Positions 1-7,600 of a DNA stretch of 64,000 nucleotides are shown one piece after another; position 1 is the stretch's first letter, and each line of letters starts with the position of its first letter. The stretch is from Nonomuraea endophytica (GTDB lineage: Bacteria; Actinomycetota; Actinomycetes; Streptosporangiales; Streptosporangiaceae): NCBI RefSeq assembly GCF_014203235.1, contig NZ_JACHIN010000017.1:141852-205851 (forward strand), in the 5' to 3' direction. The notes under the pieces are model-generated. The model was not told the DNA's origin. It saw only the letters and a program-made list of their open reading frames with translations, and made no database searches. The position numbers and the translations under genes were made by a program.

Positions 1-1018
1 GAGACACGCCCGGCTGATCGCGGGTAGAAGATCCGCCCAGGACATCGCGAGTGGAAGATCCGCCCAGCACATCGCCGACGGAGAAAGCGACGGGGAAAGC
101 GGTGGGGGAAGTGCTCGGCCGGTCTCGGGTGGGGTAGCCGCCCAGCAACGGTGGGGGGCCGGTGAGGGGGTCGCGGAGGCGGGGCATGGGGGCCGTTGTC
201 GCCTCGTGGTCGGCGCGGCCCGTCGGGGGAGTGAGGAGTTCCGTGGGGAATATGCCCGTCGCCGTCCTCGGGTCTGATTCGGCGAGCGGCTGTGGCCAGC
301 GGGGTGGCGCGGGCCACAAGGGCTTGACGAACAGGGGGGCGGCGGTCGCCGTACGGGATCCTGCTACGTGCACGCGCAGTACGGCGGGCGGGGCGGGCCA
401 CGGCAGGCGGCAGAGGATGTCGCGCAGCGGGGCGACCGACAGGGCGCCGTAGACGTCGGCGACGGAGGTGGGGACGCGGGCGCCGGTGGAGGCCAGGGCG
501 GTGGAGAGTGTCTGGCGGAAGCGGTGCGCGGCGCTGATGGCCAGCTCTTCGGCGGTGTCGGGGGCGACGTCGAGCACCCACGCGAGTTCGGTCCTGGTCA
601 GGCCGCAGACCTCGCACAGGAGGAGGACCTCGCGCTGGTGCTGGCGGAGTTCGCGCAGGGTGCGTTCGACGAGGGCGGAGGCGGGGTCGACGAGCGGGTC
701 GACGGCCGGGGGCGCGTAGACGATGTCGCGCCGGTGGATCTCGCGGCGGGCGAGCGCGTAGAGGGCGGCGCGCGGCGGCGCTTGGGCGGGCACGCTGGAG
801 AGCACGGCGACCAGCGCGTACCCGGCGGAGGCTGGGTCGCCGAGCTGGTCCGCGCAGTACGCGAACAGCCCGGTGGCGTGACGGTCGTAGAGCTCGGCGA
901 TCAGGTCGTTGCGGGAGCGCTGATCGGTGAGCGGTTGAGTCACTGGGCCGGATCCTCTGGTGGAAAACGGACGCTGGGGGGTGAGGGGTGCGGCGTCGGA
1001 GTTTGTGCTGGCAATCAT
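1..1018 (-). CDS. ECF-type RNA polymerase sigma factor-like protein (3' end outside window)
   Basis: Reverse-strand reading frame of 339 codons, open to the window edge, so the C-terminus is missing. It starts at ATG 1018-1016 behind GGAG five bases upstream; an internal GTG at 943 with GAGGA upstream is an alternative. Residues about 38-60 look like sigma region 2 (LIAELYDRHATGLFAYC) and about 125-175 like sigma region 4 (an LRELRQHQREVLLL segment then a helix-turn-helix), the layout of small extracytoplasmic-function sigma factors that direct RNA polymerase to alternative promoters. Region 2 is degenerate in its -10 recognition part. The tail is long, Pro/Thr-rich and ends at the window edge in a 9-residue repeat (GSSTRDVLG). 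It is divergent from the transporter at 1207. The sigma-family assignment is fairly sure; the target genes are unknown. Confidence 0.72.
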   Translation of the reverse strand, partial: MIASTNSDAAPLTPQRPFSTRGSGPVTQPLTDQRSRNDLIAELYDRHATGLFAYCADQLGDPASAGYALVAVLSSVPAQAPPRAALYALARREIHRRDIVYAPPAVDPLVDPASALVERTLRELRQHQREVLLLCEVCGLTRTELAWVLDVAPDTAEELAISAAHRFRQTLSTALASTGARVPTSVADVYGALSVAPLRDILCRLPWPAPPAVLRVHVAGSRTATAAPLFVKPLWPAPPRWPQPLAESDPRTATGIFPTELLTPPTGRADHEATTAPMPRLRDPLTGPPPLLGGYPTRDRPSTSPTAFPVAFSVGDVLGGSSTRDVLGGSSTRDQPGVS

Positions 1019-1206
1019 GCCAACTCCTACCGGTGTTGCGCACTATGAGAACGGCATTTGATATGAATCCTCCCAGGTCGGTGAAGCGTTTAAGCACGGG
1101 CCGATGGGACAGAAGCCCCCTCATCGCCGTAGTCTGAGGTCCGCAAGAGATCATGCGGCGGACGTGGCAGGGGGGCTACGGTCCCGCCACGAACGGAAGG
1201 TCACGC

Positions 1207-2268
1207 GTGATCACGTTCGACTCTGTCACCAAACGCTATCCAGACGGCACCGTCGCCGTGGACAACCTCAGCCTTGAGGCTCCCACGGGCCAGATCACCG
1301 TGTTCGTCGGGCCGTCGGGGTGCGGCAAGACCACCTCACTGCGGATGATCAACCGCATGATCGACGCCTCGGACGGGCAGATCCTGCTGGACGGCACCGC
1401 CGTGCAGACGATCGACCCGCCGACGCTTCGCCGGGGGATCGGCTACGTCATCCAGCAGGCCGGGCTCTTCCCGCACCGGAAGATCGTCGACAACGTCGCC
1501 ACGGTGCCGTTCCTGCTCGGCTGGGACAAGAAGAAGGCCCGCGACCGGGCCATGGAGTTGCTGGAGGTCGTCGGGCTCGACCCGGCGATGGCCCAGCGCT
1601 ATCCGTTCCAGCTGTCGGGAGGTCAGCAGCAGCGTGTCGGGGTGGCCAGGGCGCTGGCCGCCGACCCGCCGGTGCTGCTCATGGACGAGCCGTTCAGCGC
1701 GGTCGACCCGATCGTGCGGACGAGCCTGCAGGACGAGCTGCTCAAGCTGCAGTCCGAGCTGAACAAGACCATCGTCTTCGTCACCCACGACATCGACGAG
1801 GCCATCAAGCTCGGCGACCGCGTGGCCGTGCTGCGCGTGGGCGGGCGGCTGGCGCAACTGGCCGATCCCAAGACGCTGCTGTCGGAGCCGGCCGACGAGT
1901 TCGTGCGCGAGTTCCTGGGGCACGACCGGGGGATCCGGCGCCTGCAGTTCATCTCGGCCGCCGGGCTACGGCTGCGCACCGACCTGACCGTCGCCGAGGA
2001 CGCGTTCCCCGCGGACTCCGATGAGCCCTGGCTGCTCATCGTCACCCCGGACCGGCGGCCCGTGGCCTGGGTCACGCCCCGGCGGCCGGAGGAGCGGGAG
2101 CCGTACGGGACATTCCTGCACGGCAAGGACAACATGCGTTCGGCGCTCGACGCGGCGCTGCTGTCGCCTTCGGGCTGCGCGGTGGCCGTGGACGAGGACG
2201 GGAAGGTGGTCGGCGTGGCCACCCGTGAGGCCCTCGACGAGGCGCTCGCGGAGGCCGCCGATGTCTGA
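1207..2268 (+). CDS. Quaternary-amine (glycine betaine/choline/carnitine) ABC transporter ATP-binding protein
   Basis: Cytoplasmic ATPase that powers osmoprotectant uptake, OpuCA/ProV type, 353 aa. Walker A is GPSGCGKTT near residue 37, the signature is LSGGQQQRVGVARAL, Walker B is VLLMDEPFSAVD, and the switch histidine is in VTHDIDEA. The last ~110 residues are a reduced CBS-like regulatory region, shorter than the paired CBS domains of full OpuA. The GTG start has GGAAGG six bases upstream; an in-frame ATG 54 bases earlier lacks a ribosome site and is not used. It overlaps the next gene by 8 bases (start 2261, stop 2268), so translation is coupled with the two permeases that follow. The substrate class is inferred from family and operon composition. 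Confidence 0.9.
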   Translation: MITFDSVTKRYPDGTVAVDNLSLEAPTGQITVFVGPSGCGKTTSLRMINRMIDASDGQILLDGTAVQTIDPPTLRRGIGYVIQQAGLFPHRKIVDNVATVPFLLGWDKKKARDRAMELLEVVGLDPAMAQRYPFQLSGGQQQRVGVARALAADPPVLLMDEPFSAVDPIVRTSLQDELLKLQSELNKTIVFVTHDIDEAIKLGDRVAVLRVGGRLAQLADPKTLLSEPADEFVREFLGHDRGIRRLQFISAAGLRLRTDLTVAEDAFPADSDEPWLLIVTPDRRPVAWVTPRRPEEREPYGTFLHGKDNMRSALDAALLSPSGCAVAVDEDGKVVGVATREALDEALAEAADV

Positions 2269-2935
2269 CGGTCCGCCAACACTCTGGGAGTGGTTCGCCC
2301 GCAACTGGGACACCGGGCGGGTCGGCAGCATCAGCAACCTGCTCAGCGACCACCTGGTGATGTCGCTGGTGCCGATCGTGGCGGCGCTCGTGCTGTCGCT
2401 GCCGCTCGGGCTGGCCTGCGTGCGCTTCCGCTGGCTGTATCAGCCCACGTCCGGGCTGATGAACATCCTGTACGCGCTGCCGTCGCTGCCGATCTTCATG
2501 TTGCTGATCTCGGTGACCGGGTTGTCGCAGACCACGGTGATCATCCCGCTGACGTTCTACGCCATGGCCGTGCTGATCCCGTCGGTGGTCGACGGGCTGG
2601 GCGCGGTGCCCGACCACGTCCGCCAGTCGGCCGTGGCCATGGGCTTCACGCCGGTGCGTCGGCTCGTCCAGGTCGAGCTGCCGATCGCCACCCCGGTGGT
2701 GCTGGCGGGCCTGCGGGTCGTCGCGGTCTCCAGCATCTCGCTGGTGAGCGTCGGCGCGCTGATCGGCCAGGGCGGGCTCGGGATGTTGTTCACCCGGGCC
2801 TACCAGAACCCGTTCCTGCCGCCGGTCATCGTGGGCATCGTCGGCATCGTGCTGCTGGCGCTGGTCGCCGACGGGCTGCTGGTGCTGGCGCAGCGGTTGC
2901 TGACGCCGTGGGTGCGGGCGAGGAGGGCGTCGTGA
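2261..2935 (+). CDS. Quaternary-amine ABC transporter permease (first)
   Basis: Inner-membrane permease of 224 aa, OpuCB/ProW type. It has about six hydrophobic segments and the permease EAA-like loop (residues about 125-145, VRQSAVAMGFTPVRRLVQVELP) that contacts the ATPase. The family signature GALIGQGGLG lies near residue 170. The start codon sits inside the end of the ATPase gene, and its TGA overlaps the GTG of the next permease. Two different permease genes beside one ATPase and one lipoprotein is the OpuC/OsmU arrangement, with a heterodimeric channel. Certain as a permease; the exact substrate is not. Confidence 0.88.
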   Translation: MSDGPPTLWEWFARNWDTGRVGSISNLLSDHLVMSLVPIVAALVLSLPLGLACVRFRWLYQPTSGLMNILYALPSLPIFMLLISVTGLSQTTVIIPLTFYAMAVLIPSVVDGLGAVPDHVRQSAVAMGFTPVRRLVQVELPIATPVVLAGLRVVAVSSISLVSVGALIGQGGLGMLFTRAYQNPFLPPVIVGIVGIVLLALVADGLLVLAQRLLTPWVRARRAS

Positions 2936-3597
2936 ACTGGCTGACGGACTTCTTCGGCAACCCCGAGAACTGGACGGGACCCGGCGGCATCCCGATGCGG
3001 CTGCTGGAGCACCTGGAGTACTCGGTGCTGGCCCTCGTGCTCGCGGTGCTGATCGCGATCCCGCTGGGCCTGCTGATCGGGCACACGGGCAAGGGCGGGG
3101 TGATCGTGGTGATCTCCGCGAACCTGGCCAGGGCGCTGCCGACGCTGGGCATGCTCGTGCTGTTCGTGCTGCTGCTGGGCACCGCCTCGATCCTGCCGGT
3201 GATCATCCCGCTGGTGCTGCTGTCGATCCCGCCGATCCTGGTCAACACGTTCGAGGGCATCCGGGGTGTGGATCCCGAGTTGCGCGACGCCGCGTACGGG
3301 ATGGGTCTGCGCGGCGGGCAGGTGCTCGGACGGGTGCTGGTCCCGGTGGCGCTGCCGCTGATCCTGCTGGGCCTGCGGCTGTCGGCCATCCAGGTGGTGG
3401 CCACCACGACCGTCGCCGCGTACGTGGGCCTGGGCGGGCTCGGGCGCTTCGTCATCGACGGGTTCGCCACCAAGGAGTACGCGAGCGTGGTCGGTGGTTC
3501 TGTACTGATTGTGCTGTTCGCTCTGGTGGTGCAGCTGGCGTTCACTCTCGTCCAGCGGGTGAGCGTCTCTCCGGGGGTTAGTCAGAGAATTCGCTAG
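2932..3597 (+). CDS. Quaternary-amine ABC transporter permease (second)
   Basis: Second permease of 221 aa, OpuCD type. It carries hydrophobic helices from about residue 25 and an EAA loop around residues 115-140 (RDAAYGMGLRGGQVLGRVLVP). The motif AAYVGLGGLGRFVIDG towards the C-terminus is the counterpart of the other permease's GQGGLG segment. GTG 2932 overlaps the preceding stop in a GTGA arrangement, the usual sign of coupled translation. The two permeases are clearly paralogous but not recent copies. Downstream, 37 bases separate it from the binding-protein gene, which has its own good ribosome site. Confidence 0.88.
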   Translation: MNWLTDFFGNPENWTGPGGIPMRLLEHLEYSVLALVLAVLIAIPLGLLIGHTGKGGVIVVISANLARALPTLGMLVLFVLLLGTASILPVIIPLVLLSIPPILVNTFEGIRGVDPELRDAAYGMGLRGGQVLGRVLVPVALPLILLGLRLSAIQVVATTTVAAYVGLGGLGRFVIDGFATKEYASVVGGSVLIVLFALVVQLAFTLVQRVSVSPGVSQRIR

Positions 3598-3634
3598 TCT
3601 CCTACTCAACCCCCCGCTAAGAAGGGAAATATTG

Positions 3635-4567
3635 ATGAAACGCATGTTCAGCACCGCTGCGGTGCTGCTGTCGGCCGGACTCGCCCTGGCCGCTTGCGGA
3701 TCCTCCGGCTCGGGAGGCAACCCGCTCGACACCACGAGCGCCCAGCCCAGCGGCGCCGCCAGCAGCGCGCCCGCCGGTGGCGGCAAGGCCATCATCGGCT
3801 CGTTCGACTTCGACGAGAGCGTCCTGCTCGGCTCCATCTACGCGCAGGCGCTTGAGGCCAAGGGCGTCCAGGTCGAGGAGAAGCCGCGCATCGGCAGCCG
3901 CGAGGTCGTCTACGACCAGGTCAAGGCCGGCGGCCTGACCATCGTGCCCGAGTACAACGGCAACCTGCTGGCCTTCATCGACCCCAAGACCACGGCCGGC
4001 ACCACCGCCGACGTGGACACGGCGCTGAAGGAGAAGCTGCCCGACACGCTGGAGATCCTCACCTCCTCGCCCGCCGAGGACAAGGACAGCCTGTCGGTCT
4101 CCGAGGCGTCGGCGACGAAGGACTCGCTGAAGTCGATCGAGGACCTGGCCAAGGTGTCGAAGAACATGGTCGTCGGCGGCCCGCCGGAGTTCAAGAAGCG
4201 CTGGGAGGCCCGCTTCAAGGAGGTCTACGGCCTGGAGTTCAAGGAGTGGAAGCCCACCGGCCCCACCACCGCGGACGCCATCAAGGACGGCACGATCCAG
4301 GCCGGCAACGTCTTCACCACCGACCCCAAGATCATCGCCAACAAGCTGGTCCCGCTCGAGGACCCGAAGAACATCTTCCCCGCCCAGAACGTCACCCCGC
4401 TGGTCTTCAAGGCGGGCACGACCGACACGATCAAGACCACGCTCGACGCGGTCTCGGCCAAGCTCACCACGCAGTCGCTGGTCGAGATGATGACGAAGAT
4501 CTCCGTCAACAAGGACGAGCCGGCCACCGTGGCCAAGGAGTGGCTGTCGGCCAACGGGCTCGGCTGA
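3635..4567 (+). CDS. Quaternary-amine ABC transporter substrate-binding lipoprotein
   Basis: Extracellular solute receptor of 310 aa, OpuAC/OsmF fold. A lipoprotein signal ends at the lipobox LALAAC around residues 16-21, followed by a Ser/Gly-rich linker, so it is anchored outside the membrane by an acylated cysteine. The body has the family's start (IIGSFDFDESVLLGSIYAQALEAKG) and the hinge segment TADAIKDGTIQAGNVFTTDP. ATG 3635 lies 8 bases after GAAGGG; the TTG directly before it is a less likely start. It is the last transporter gene of the operon and delivers ligand to the two permeases. Confidence 0.9.
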   Translation: MKRMFSTAAVLLSAGLALAACGSSGSGGNPLDTTSAQPSGAASSAPAGGGKAIIGSFDFDESVLLGSIYAQALEAKGVQVEEKPRIGSREVVYDQVKAGGLTIVPEYNGNLLAFIDPKTTAGTTADVDTALKEKLPDTLEILTSSPAEDKDSLSVSEASATKDSLKSIEDLAKVSKNMVVGGPPEFKKRWEARFKEVYGLEFKEWKPTGPTTADAIKDGTIQAGNVFTTDPKIIANKLVPLEDPKNIFPAQNVTPLVFKAGTTDTIKTTLDAVSAKLTTQSLVEMMTKISVNKDEPATVAKEWLSANGLG

Positions 4568-4569
4568 GC

Positions 4570-5046
4570 TTGAGCGAGTTCACCGAGGCGATGGCCCAAC
4601 TGGCCGCCGGCGTCGCGGTCGTCACCGTTCGTGACGACCGCGACGACCTCGGGGTCACGGTGTCCGCCCTCATGTCGGTCTCCGCCGACCCGCCGCTGGT
4701 GCTGGTCTCCCTGACCAGCCGCGGCTACCTGGCCGAGGTACTGCTGCGCCAGGACCTCTGGGCCGCCTCCCTGCTGTCGTCGGGGCAGGCGGCCGTCGCC
4801 AGCCGGTTCGCCACCGCCGGGCGCCCGTCGGCGCGGCATCTGGTGGCCGGTGTGCCGCACCACCGCGGGCCGCGTACCTCCGCGCTGATCGTCGGGGGCG
4901 GGGTGGCCGCGCTGGAACTGGAGACCGTCCGGGTGATTCCGGCGGGCGACCACACGTTGTTCGTGGCGGCGGTGCTCGCCGTCGACTACGTGACCCCCAC
5001 ATTCGACCCTCTGGTACGGCTGCGCGGCCGCTACCGCCCGGTCTGA
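4570..5046 (+). CDS. Flavin reductase-like FMN-binding protein
   Basis: A 158-aa protein of the flavin-reductase-like split-barrel family, which binds FMN or FAD and often supplies reduced flavin to a monooxygenase. The N-terminus (FTEAMAQLAAGVAVVTV) and the SADPPLVLVSL segment are typical of the family, and FDPLVRLRGRYRPV is a usual ending. The TTG start at 4570 is two bases after the transporter stop and matches the family's N-terminus; ATG 4591 would cut into it. It is the tail gene of the amine-uptake operon, suggesting (inference) a flavin-dependent oxidation of the imported amine, although no partner oxygenase is present here. Confidence 0.75.
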   Translation: MSEFTEAMAQLAAGVAVVTVRDDRDDLGVTVSALMSVSADPPLVLVSLTSRGYLAEVLLRQDLWAASLLSSGQAAVASRFATAGRPSARHLVAGVPHHRGPRTSALIVGGGVAALELETVRVIPAGDHTLFVAAVLAVDYVTPTFDPLVRLRGRYRPV

Positions 5047-5106
5047 CCCTTCTTCCCGATCCCCGGCTGGGAGGCCGCATGCCGTTCACCGAAAGGTTTT
5101 TTGTTC

Positions 5107-5132
5107 TTGACAACTTTGTTTGTCGGTAGAAC
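5107..5132 (+). promoter_or_regulatory. Likely -35 region overlapped by an inverted repeat, upstream of the hydrolase gene
   Basis: TTGACA at 5107-5112 is a perfect -35 hexamer. It is overlapped by GACAA (5109-5113) facing TTGTC (5120-5124), six bases between the arms, a layout that suits a repressor site. A -10 is not clear (TAGAAC at 5127 gives a short spacer). It stands 57 bases before the hydrolase start. Confidence 0.4.
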
Positions 5133-5168
5133 ACTGGAGGCAAGCGACCCCCAGACAGGGAGAACACC

Positions 5169-5948
5169 ATGAGCACCGTGCGTTCCCAGGACGGCACCAC
5201 CCTCGCCTACGACCGGACCGGTGAGGGGCCCGCGCTGGTCATCATCGGCGGCGGCGGCGCCACCGACCGCTCCGTCAACGCGCCGCTGGCCGGCCTGCTG
5301 GCCGACTCGTTCACGGTATACAACTACGACCGGCGCGGCTCCGGCGAGAGCGGCGACACCGAGCCGTTCACCGTCGAGCGCGTCTACCAGGACCTCGACG
5401 CCGTCATCCGGGAGGCCGGCGGTCAGGCGTACGTGTTCGGCTCCTCCGGCGGCGGCATCATCGGGCTGGAGGCGGTGCTGAACGGCCTTCCCATCACCAA
5501 GCTGGCCGTCTGGGAGGCCCCGTACATCGTCGACGACTCCCGCCCGCCGGTGCCCGCCGACTACCTCGACCGGCTCGTCGCGCTGCGCGAGCAGGGGCGC
5601 AGGGGCGACATGGTGGAGCTGTTCCTGACCGCCGCTGTCGGGCTGCCGGCCGAGTTCGTCACCCCGATGCGCGGCATGCCGATGTGGCCCGGCATGGAGA
5701 AGGCCGCCCACACCCTGATCTACGACGCCATGGTCGTCGGCGACTTCTCCCTGTCCGCCGAGCGTATGGCCGGGGTGGCGATCCCGACCCTGGTCCTCGA
5801 CGGCGGCACGATGCCGTGGGCCACGAACTCCGCCGAGGCCCTCGCCGCAGCCCTTCCCGCCGCGCGCCGCGAGACGCTGGCCGGGCAGCCGCACAACGTC
5901 GACGCCGCCGCCCTCGCTCCGGCGCTGCGCGCCTTCTTCGCGTCCTGA
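5169..5948 (+). CDS. Alpha/beta-fold hydrolase
   Basis: A 259-aa cytosolic hydrolase. The nucleophile elbow is GSSGGG near residue 98 (family pattern G-x-S-x-G), preceded by the NYDRRGSGES strand-helix segment near residue 57. The acid is probably in VLDGGT near residue 210, and the catalytic histidine in QPHNVD near residue 243. Close to small soluble esterase/lactonase-type enzymes; the substrate cannot be read from sequence. GGGAG lies seven bases before the ATG. Upstream is a -35 with an overlapping inverted repeat, so the gene may be controlled by a repressor not encoded next to it. Confidence 0.85.
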   Translation: MSTVRSQDGTTLAYDRTGEGPALVIIGGGGATDRSVNAPLAGLLADSFTVYNYDRRGSGESGDTEPFTVERVYQDLDAVIREAGGQAYVFGSSGGGIIGLEAVLNGLPITKLAVWEAPYIVDDSRPPVPADYLDRLVALREQGRRGDMVELFLTAAVGLPAEFVTPMRGMPMWPGMEKAAHTLIYDAMVVGDFSLSAERMAGVAIPTLVLDGGTMPWATNSAEALAAALPAARRETLAGQPHNVDAAALAPALRAFFAS

Positions 5949-6096
5949 CTTCGAGTCTTTACCTGATGTCGGATCTGGCGGGCAGGCCGAAGGATCGGCG
6001 CGAATGGGACCTTCCTGACCTGGGCAAATACTGATATATCCGGAAGCTTTACTCGCCAGTAGGCGTTACCTCAAAACGCACAAAGGGGGGTAACGC

Positions 6097-7467
6097 GTGA
6101 GCCTTCGCGCGCGCAGCTGCGTCATCGCCGGGCTGGTGTCCACAGTCCTCGGCCTGGTGTTGTGTACCGGTCTGGCAGTCCAGGGATATCGCTCGGAGAT
6201 CGACGGCGTGACCGACCAACTGGCGACCGCGGCCCGGCGGCTGGCCATCATGGCGAGCGAGAACGCGCTGCCGAACCCGATCCCGTCGGTCAGCGGCCAG
6301 AGCGTCCAGGTGGTCGCCGAGGGCGGGAAAGTGCTCGGCAGCACCCCCGACCTGGCCGGGCAGCCGCCACTGACCACGCAACTCCCGCCCAAGGACGACT
6401 TCCGCTGGGACGGCGTCGTCCAGCGCGACGGCCGCGAGCTCATCACGGTCGGCTTCACCATCACCCCGGAGGGAGCCGCCTCCGACCTGTCCGTCTACGT
6501 CGCCACCCCCAAACCCGGCTACCTCTACGACTGGCCCGCCCTGCTCGGCCTGCTCGTCGCCGCCGCACTCGGCACCGCCGGGGTGATGGTGCTGACGTGG
6601 ATACTGGTCGCCCGCGCGCTCAAGCCCGTCGAGGCGATCACCGCCGAGCTGGAGGAGATCACCGGCAGCCACCCCCACCGCCGCGTGCCCGAAACCGGCC
6701 GCCACGACGAGATCGCCGCCCTCGCCATCACCGTGAACCAGACCCTCGACCGGCTCGACGGCGCCCTCAGCCAGCAGCGCAGCTTCGTCGCCGACGCCTC
6801 CCACGAACTGCGCAGCCCCATCACCGGCCTGCGCGCCGAGGTGGACCTGGCGCTCATGGAGACCCGCGGCGGCGGTCCCGAACACGCCGCGCTCGAAGCC
6901 GTGGACCGAGCCGCCGGCCGGCTGCAGCTCCTCGTCGAGGACCTGCTCGCCGTCGCCAGGCTGGACGCCGGGATGGAGCCCCGGCCCGAGCCGGTGGACC
7001 TGGCCGAACTGGCCCGCGACGAGCTGGCCAGGCGGCACCCGGCCAAGAAGCTGGTGACCGACCTGGAGAACGGCGTCGTCGTCGAGGGCGACCGGCTGCA
7101 GCTCACCCGCGTGCTGGTCAACCTGCTGGACAACGCGATCCGGCACGCCGACAGCACCGTCCGGCTCGTGGTGCGCGGCGACACCGGTGCCGAGCAGGCC
7201 GTGCTGGAGGTCAGCGACGACGGCGCCGGGCTCGCGCCCGACGATCGCGAACGGGTGTTCCAGCGCTTCACCCGGCTCGCCGAAGGGCGGACCAGGGACC
7301 CGGGCGGCAGCGGGCTCGGGCTGCCGATCGCGCGGGAGATCGCCACCCGGCACTGCGGGACGCTCCGGGTCGAGGATCGTTCCCGGTTCGTCCTGCGGTT
7401 GCCGCTTATGACCCGCGCGGCGGTCTCCGTGGGCCGTCACGGCGAGCAACCCCGTCAGACTGCCTGA
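6097..7467 (+). CDS. Membrane sensor histidine kinase (orphan)
   Basis: A 456-aa two-component kinase. One N-terminal membrane segment (about 7-29) is followed by an extracytoplasmic sensor loop of about 115 residues, a second membrane segment (about 148-171), a HAMP linker, and a HisKA domain with phospho-acceptor His236 in ADASHELRSP. The HATPase domain has an N-box NLLDNAIRH (about 342-350) and GSGLGLPIARE. The GTG start follows a GGGGGG tract. There is no response regulator on either side, which is unusual for this kinase class; the preceding gene is a hydrolase and the next is on the other strand. A strong hairpin follows the stop. Confidence 0.9.
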   Translation: MSLRARSCVIAGLVSTVLGLVLCTGLAVQGYRSEIDGVTDQLATAARRLAIMASENALPNPIPSVSGQSVQVVAEGGKVLGSTPDLAGQPPLTTQLPPKDDFRWDGVVQRDGRELITVGFTITPEGAASDLSVYVATPKPGYLYDWPALLGLLVAAALGTAGVMVLTWILVARALKPVEAITAELEEITGSHPHRRVPETGRHDEIAALAITVNQTLDRLDGALSQQRSFVADASHELRSPITGLRAEVDLALMETRGGGPEHAALEAVDRAAGRLQLLVEDLLAVARLDAGMEPRPEPVDLAELARDELARRHPAKKLVTDLENGVVVEGDRLQLTRVLVNLLDNAIRHADSTVRLVVRGDTGAEQAVLEVSDDGAGLAPDDRERVFQRFTRLAEGRTRDPGGSGLGLPIAREIATRHCGTLRVEDRSRFVLRLPLMTRAAVSVGRHGEQPRQTA

Positions 7468-7472
7468 CGACA

Positions 7473-7512
7473 CCTCCCGACCCGCCCGCCGACGTCGGCG
7501 GGGGGTGGGAGG
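7473..7512 (+). terminator. Hairpin terminator after the sensor kinase
   Basis: A GC-rich inverted repeat centred at 7493/7494: an 18-base perfect palindrome (7485-7502) flanked by CCTCCC and GGGAGG that extend the stem imperfectly. It begins five bases after the kinase stop. There is no T-run, as is common in high-GC actinomycetes. Confidence 0.6.
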
Positions 7513-7516
7513 GCGG

Positions 7517-7578
7517 CTTGCCGTAACTCAGAAAGACCTTGCCGTAACGCGGAAGATCTCGCCGTGACTCAGAAGATC
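7517..7578. repeat. Three degenerate 21-bp direct repeats
   Basis: Three head-to-tail copies of a unit resembling CTTGCCGTAACTCAGAAGATC start at about 7517, 7538 and 7559. They are followed by two copies of ATCAGCGGATC (about 7577 and 7600), the second running over the stop codon of sppA. No gene is read through them. Confidence 0.55.
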
Positions 7579-7600
7579 AGCGGATCCCGCACTCAGACGA

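Noticed and set aside
162..1048. Plus-strand frames over the sigma-like gene
   Set aside because: They are the mirror of the reverse-strand sigma motifs, rich in Gly/Arg/Val with no domain; high GC opens such frames everywhere.
5966..6034. A 22-codon frame (MSDLAGRPKDRREWDLPDLGKY) before the sensor kinase
   Set aside because: No ribosome site, no partner genes and no recognisable precursor-peptide pattern; kept only as a note.
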